Below, in pieces: positions 5,468 through 5,998 of a DNA stretch of 5,998 bases (the first letter of the stretch is position 1; each line of letters begins with the position of its first letter). The stretch is from PCC-9228 sp964477525 (GTDB lineage: Bacteria; Cyanobacteriota; Cyanobacteriia; Cyanobacteriales; PCC-9228), in the NCBI GenBank assembly GCA_964477525.1, contig CAYZHY010000174.1, positions 1 to 5,998 on the forward strand, read 5' to 3'. The notes beneath the pieces were generated by a model. That model worked only from the letters and a program-made list of their open reading frames with translations. It had not been told where the DNA came from and did no database searches. Position numbers and translations under genes: made by a program.

Positions 5468-5833
5468 ATGAATCTCTTTCCCAAACCTGTCGTCGTGAAA
5501 TCTCAGTCTCGTGCTTACGAACTCAAAGACCGCCTAGACTGGGGAGAACCCGCTTTAACCATTATCGACGCTCGTTCGCGCGCATCTTTTAACCAAAGCC
5601 ACATTATGGGTGCGATTTCCATACCGGCGGATGAGCTAATTCCCCGCGCTAACGCCAACTTGGAAACCAACCGCGATATTTACATTTATGGCGAAACCGA
5701 CGAAGAAACTGAAGCGTTAGCAGCTCAACTGCGTTCTGCCGGTTACGAAAACGTATCGGAACTTCTTGGCGGTTTGGCAGCTTGGAAAGCAGCCGGATAT
5801 CCCGTTGAATCTACCACCCCAGCAGCTGCCTAA
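5468..5833 (+). CDS. Single-domain rhodanese-fold protein lacking the catalytic cysteine
   Basis: This 121-residue cytoplasmic protein has one rhodanese domain (about 13-115). Visible hallmarks are TIIDARSRASF (31-41) with the usual Asp-x-Arg, SHIMGAISIPADEL (44-57), and the C-terminal ELLGGLAAWKAAGYPVE. The active-site loop, normally beginning with Cys after a YxxY-type strand, here reads IYIYGETDEE (71-80), so G75 stands where the sulfur-carrying Cys belongs. There is no cysteine anywhere in the protein, so thiosulfate sulfurtransferase activity is not expected. A binding or scaffold role is the reasonable inference. GGAG (5457-5460), 7 bases upstream, selects ATG 5468. An upstream in-frame extension to 5345 runs through AT-rich promoter sequence and has no ribosome site. 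The gene is probably monocistronic, with its own promoter and a strong terminator. Confidence 0.92.
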   Translation: MNLFPKPVVVKSQSRAYELKDRLDWGEPALTIIDARSRASFNQSHIMGAISIPADELIPRANANLETNRDIYIYGETDEETEALAAQLRSAGYENVSELLGGLAAWKAAGYPVESTTPAAA

Positions 5834-5901
5834 ATCTGCTAGTTGGTAAACAACTGGTTTCCAGCTACTTTCTCAGCCAAACCACGAAATAGACCACGTT
5901 T
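5834..5901 (+). other. 3' spacer with a secondary small hairpin
   Basis: Just after the rhodanese-like gene, AGTTG (5841-5845) and CAACT (5851-5855) form a small stem with a GTAAA loop. It can be extended by three pairs if G-T pairs are allowed, and is followed by TTTCC. It is too weak to be called a terminator but may add to 3'-end processing or stability ahead of the strong terminator. Confidence 0.3.
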
Positions 5902-5932
5902 GCTCGCTTGCTTTGCCAAGCGGGCATTTTTT
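5902..5932 (+). terminator. Rho-independent terminator after the rhodanese-like gene
   Basis: GCTCGCTTG (5902-5910) pairs with CAAGCGGGC (5917-5925) over nine pairs, one of them G-T, around a 6-base loop. A tenth T-A pair is possible at the base. Six Ts follow at 5927-5932. This is a textbook intrinsic terminator about 70 bases past the stop codon and the strongest in the window. Confidence 0.85.
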
Positions 5933-5998
5933 CCGTTTTATACTAGAACGTATTGGCTTTTTTTGGCAAGTGTTCAGAAATAAAGTTTTGCTAAGCGA
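5933..5998. other. Window end, no gene seen
   Basis: The last 66 bases are AT-rich and include TATACT (5939-5944) without a matching -35. I see no coding start. A gene beyond the window edge cannot be judged. Confidence 0.5.

Noticed and set aside
1..5998. tRNA, rRNA, CRISPR array, insertion sequence or defence system
   Set aside because: I found no cloverleaf-like arms, regularly spaced direct repeats, transposase motifs or terminal repeats, and all clear genes have other assignments.

Overview
The window is ordinary-looking cyanobacterial chromosome. At least ten copies of the HIP1 octamer GCGATCGC occur in about 6 kb (near 908, 1265, 1902, 2239, 3048, 3116, 3964, 3973, 4479 and 5268), against roughly 0.1 expected by chance. 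Several proteins are also of cyanobacterial type. I cannot name the genus. There is no sign of a mobile element, phage, CRISPR array, tRNA or rRNA.

Layout, left to right. (1) 1-91: a hairpin plus T-tract, read leftwards, that probably terminates the first gene. (2) 92-1999, minus strand: a membrane-anchored GGDEF-EAL protein for cyclic di-GMP turnover. Its three N-terminal helices resemble the ethylene-binding domain of ETR1 receptors but lack the copper-ligand histidine. (3) 2000-2413: a 414-base divergent intergenic region with a long imperfect inverted repeat just upstream of the next gene. (4) 2414-3388, plus strand: a stand-alone Hpt phosphotransfer protein, possibly the N-terminal half of a split CheA/PilL kinase. 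(5) 3399-4172, minus strand: hisA, convergent with the Hpt gene across a 10-base gap that holds a hairpin. (6) 4173-4391: a second divergent intergenic region with back-to-back candidate promoters. (7) 4392-4898, plus strand: a small Cys/His-rich protein of unknown function, followed after 47 bases by a pterin-4a-carbinolamine dehydratase (4946-5305), probably co-transcribed. (8) 5468-5833, plus strand: a single-domain rhodanese-fold protein with no cysteine at all, with its own candidate promoter and a convincing rho-independent terminator at 5902-5932.

The genes do not form one pathway. The plausible functional link is the divergent pair on the left: a c-di-GMP enzyme beside a phosphorelay protein of chemotaxis/type IV pilus type. 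Both kinds of protein control motility in cyanobacteria, but a shared role here is inference. hisA, the pterin dehydratase and the rhodanese-like protein look like housekeeping genes.

The item most worth follow-up is the degenerate ethylene-receptor-like sensor fused to an apparently intact GGDEF-EAL output. I do not see a clearly new multi-gene system.
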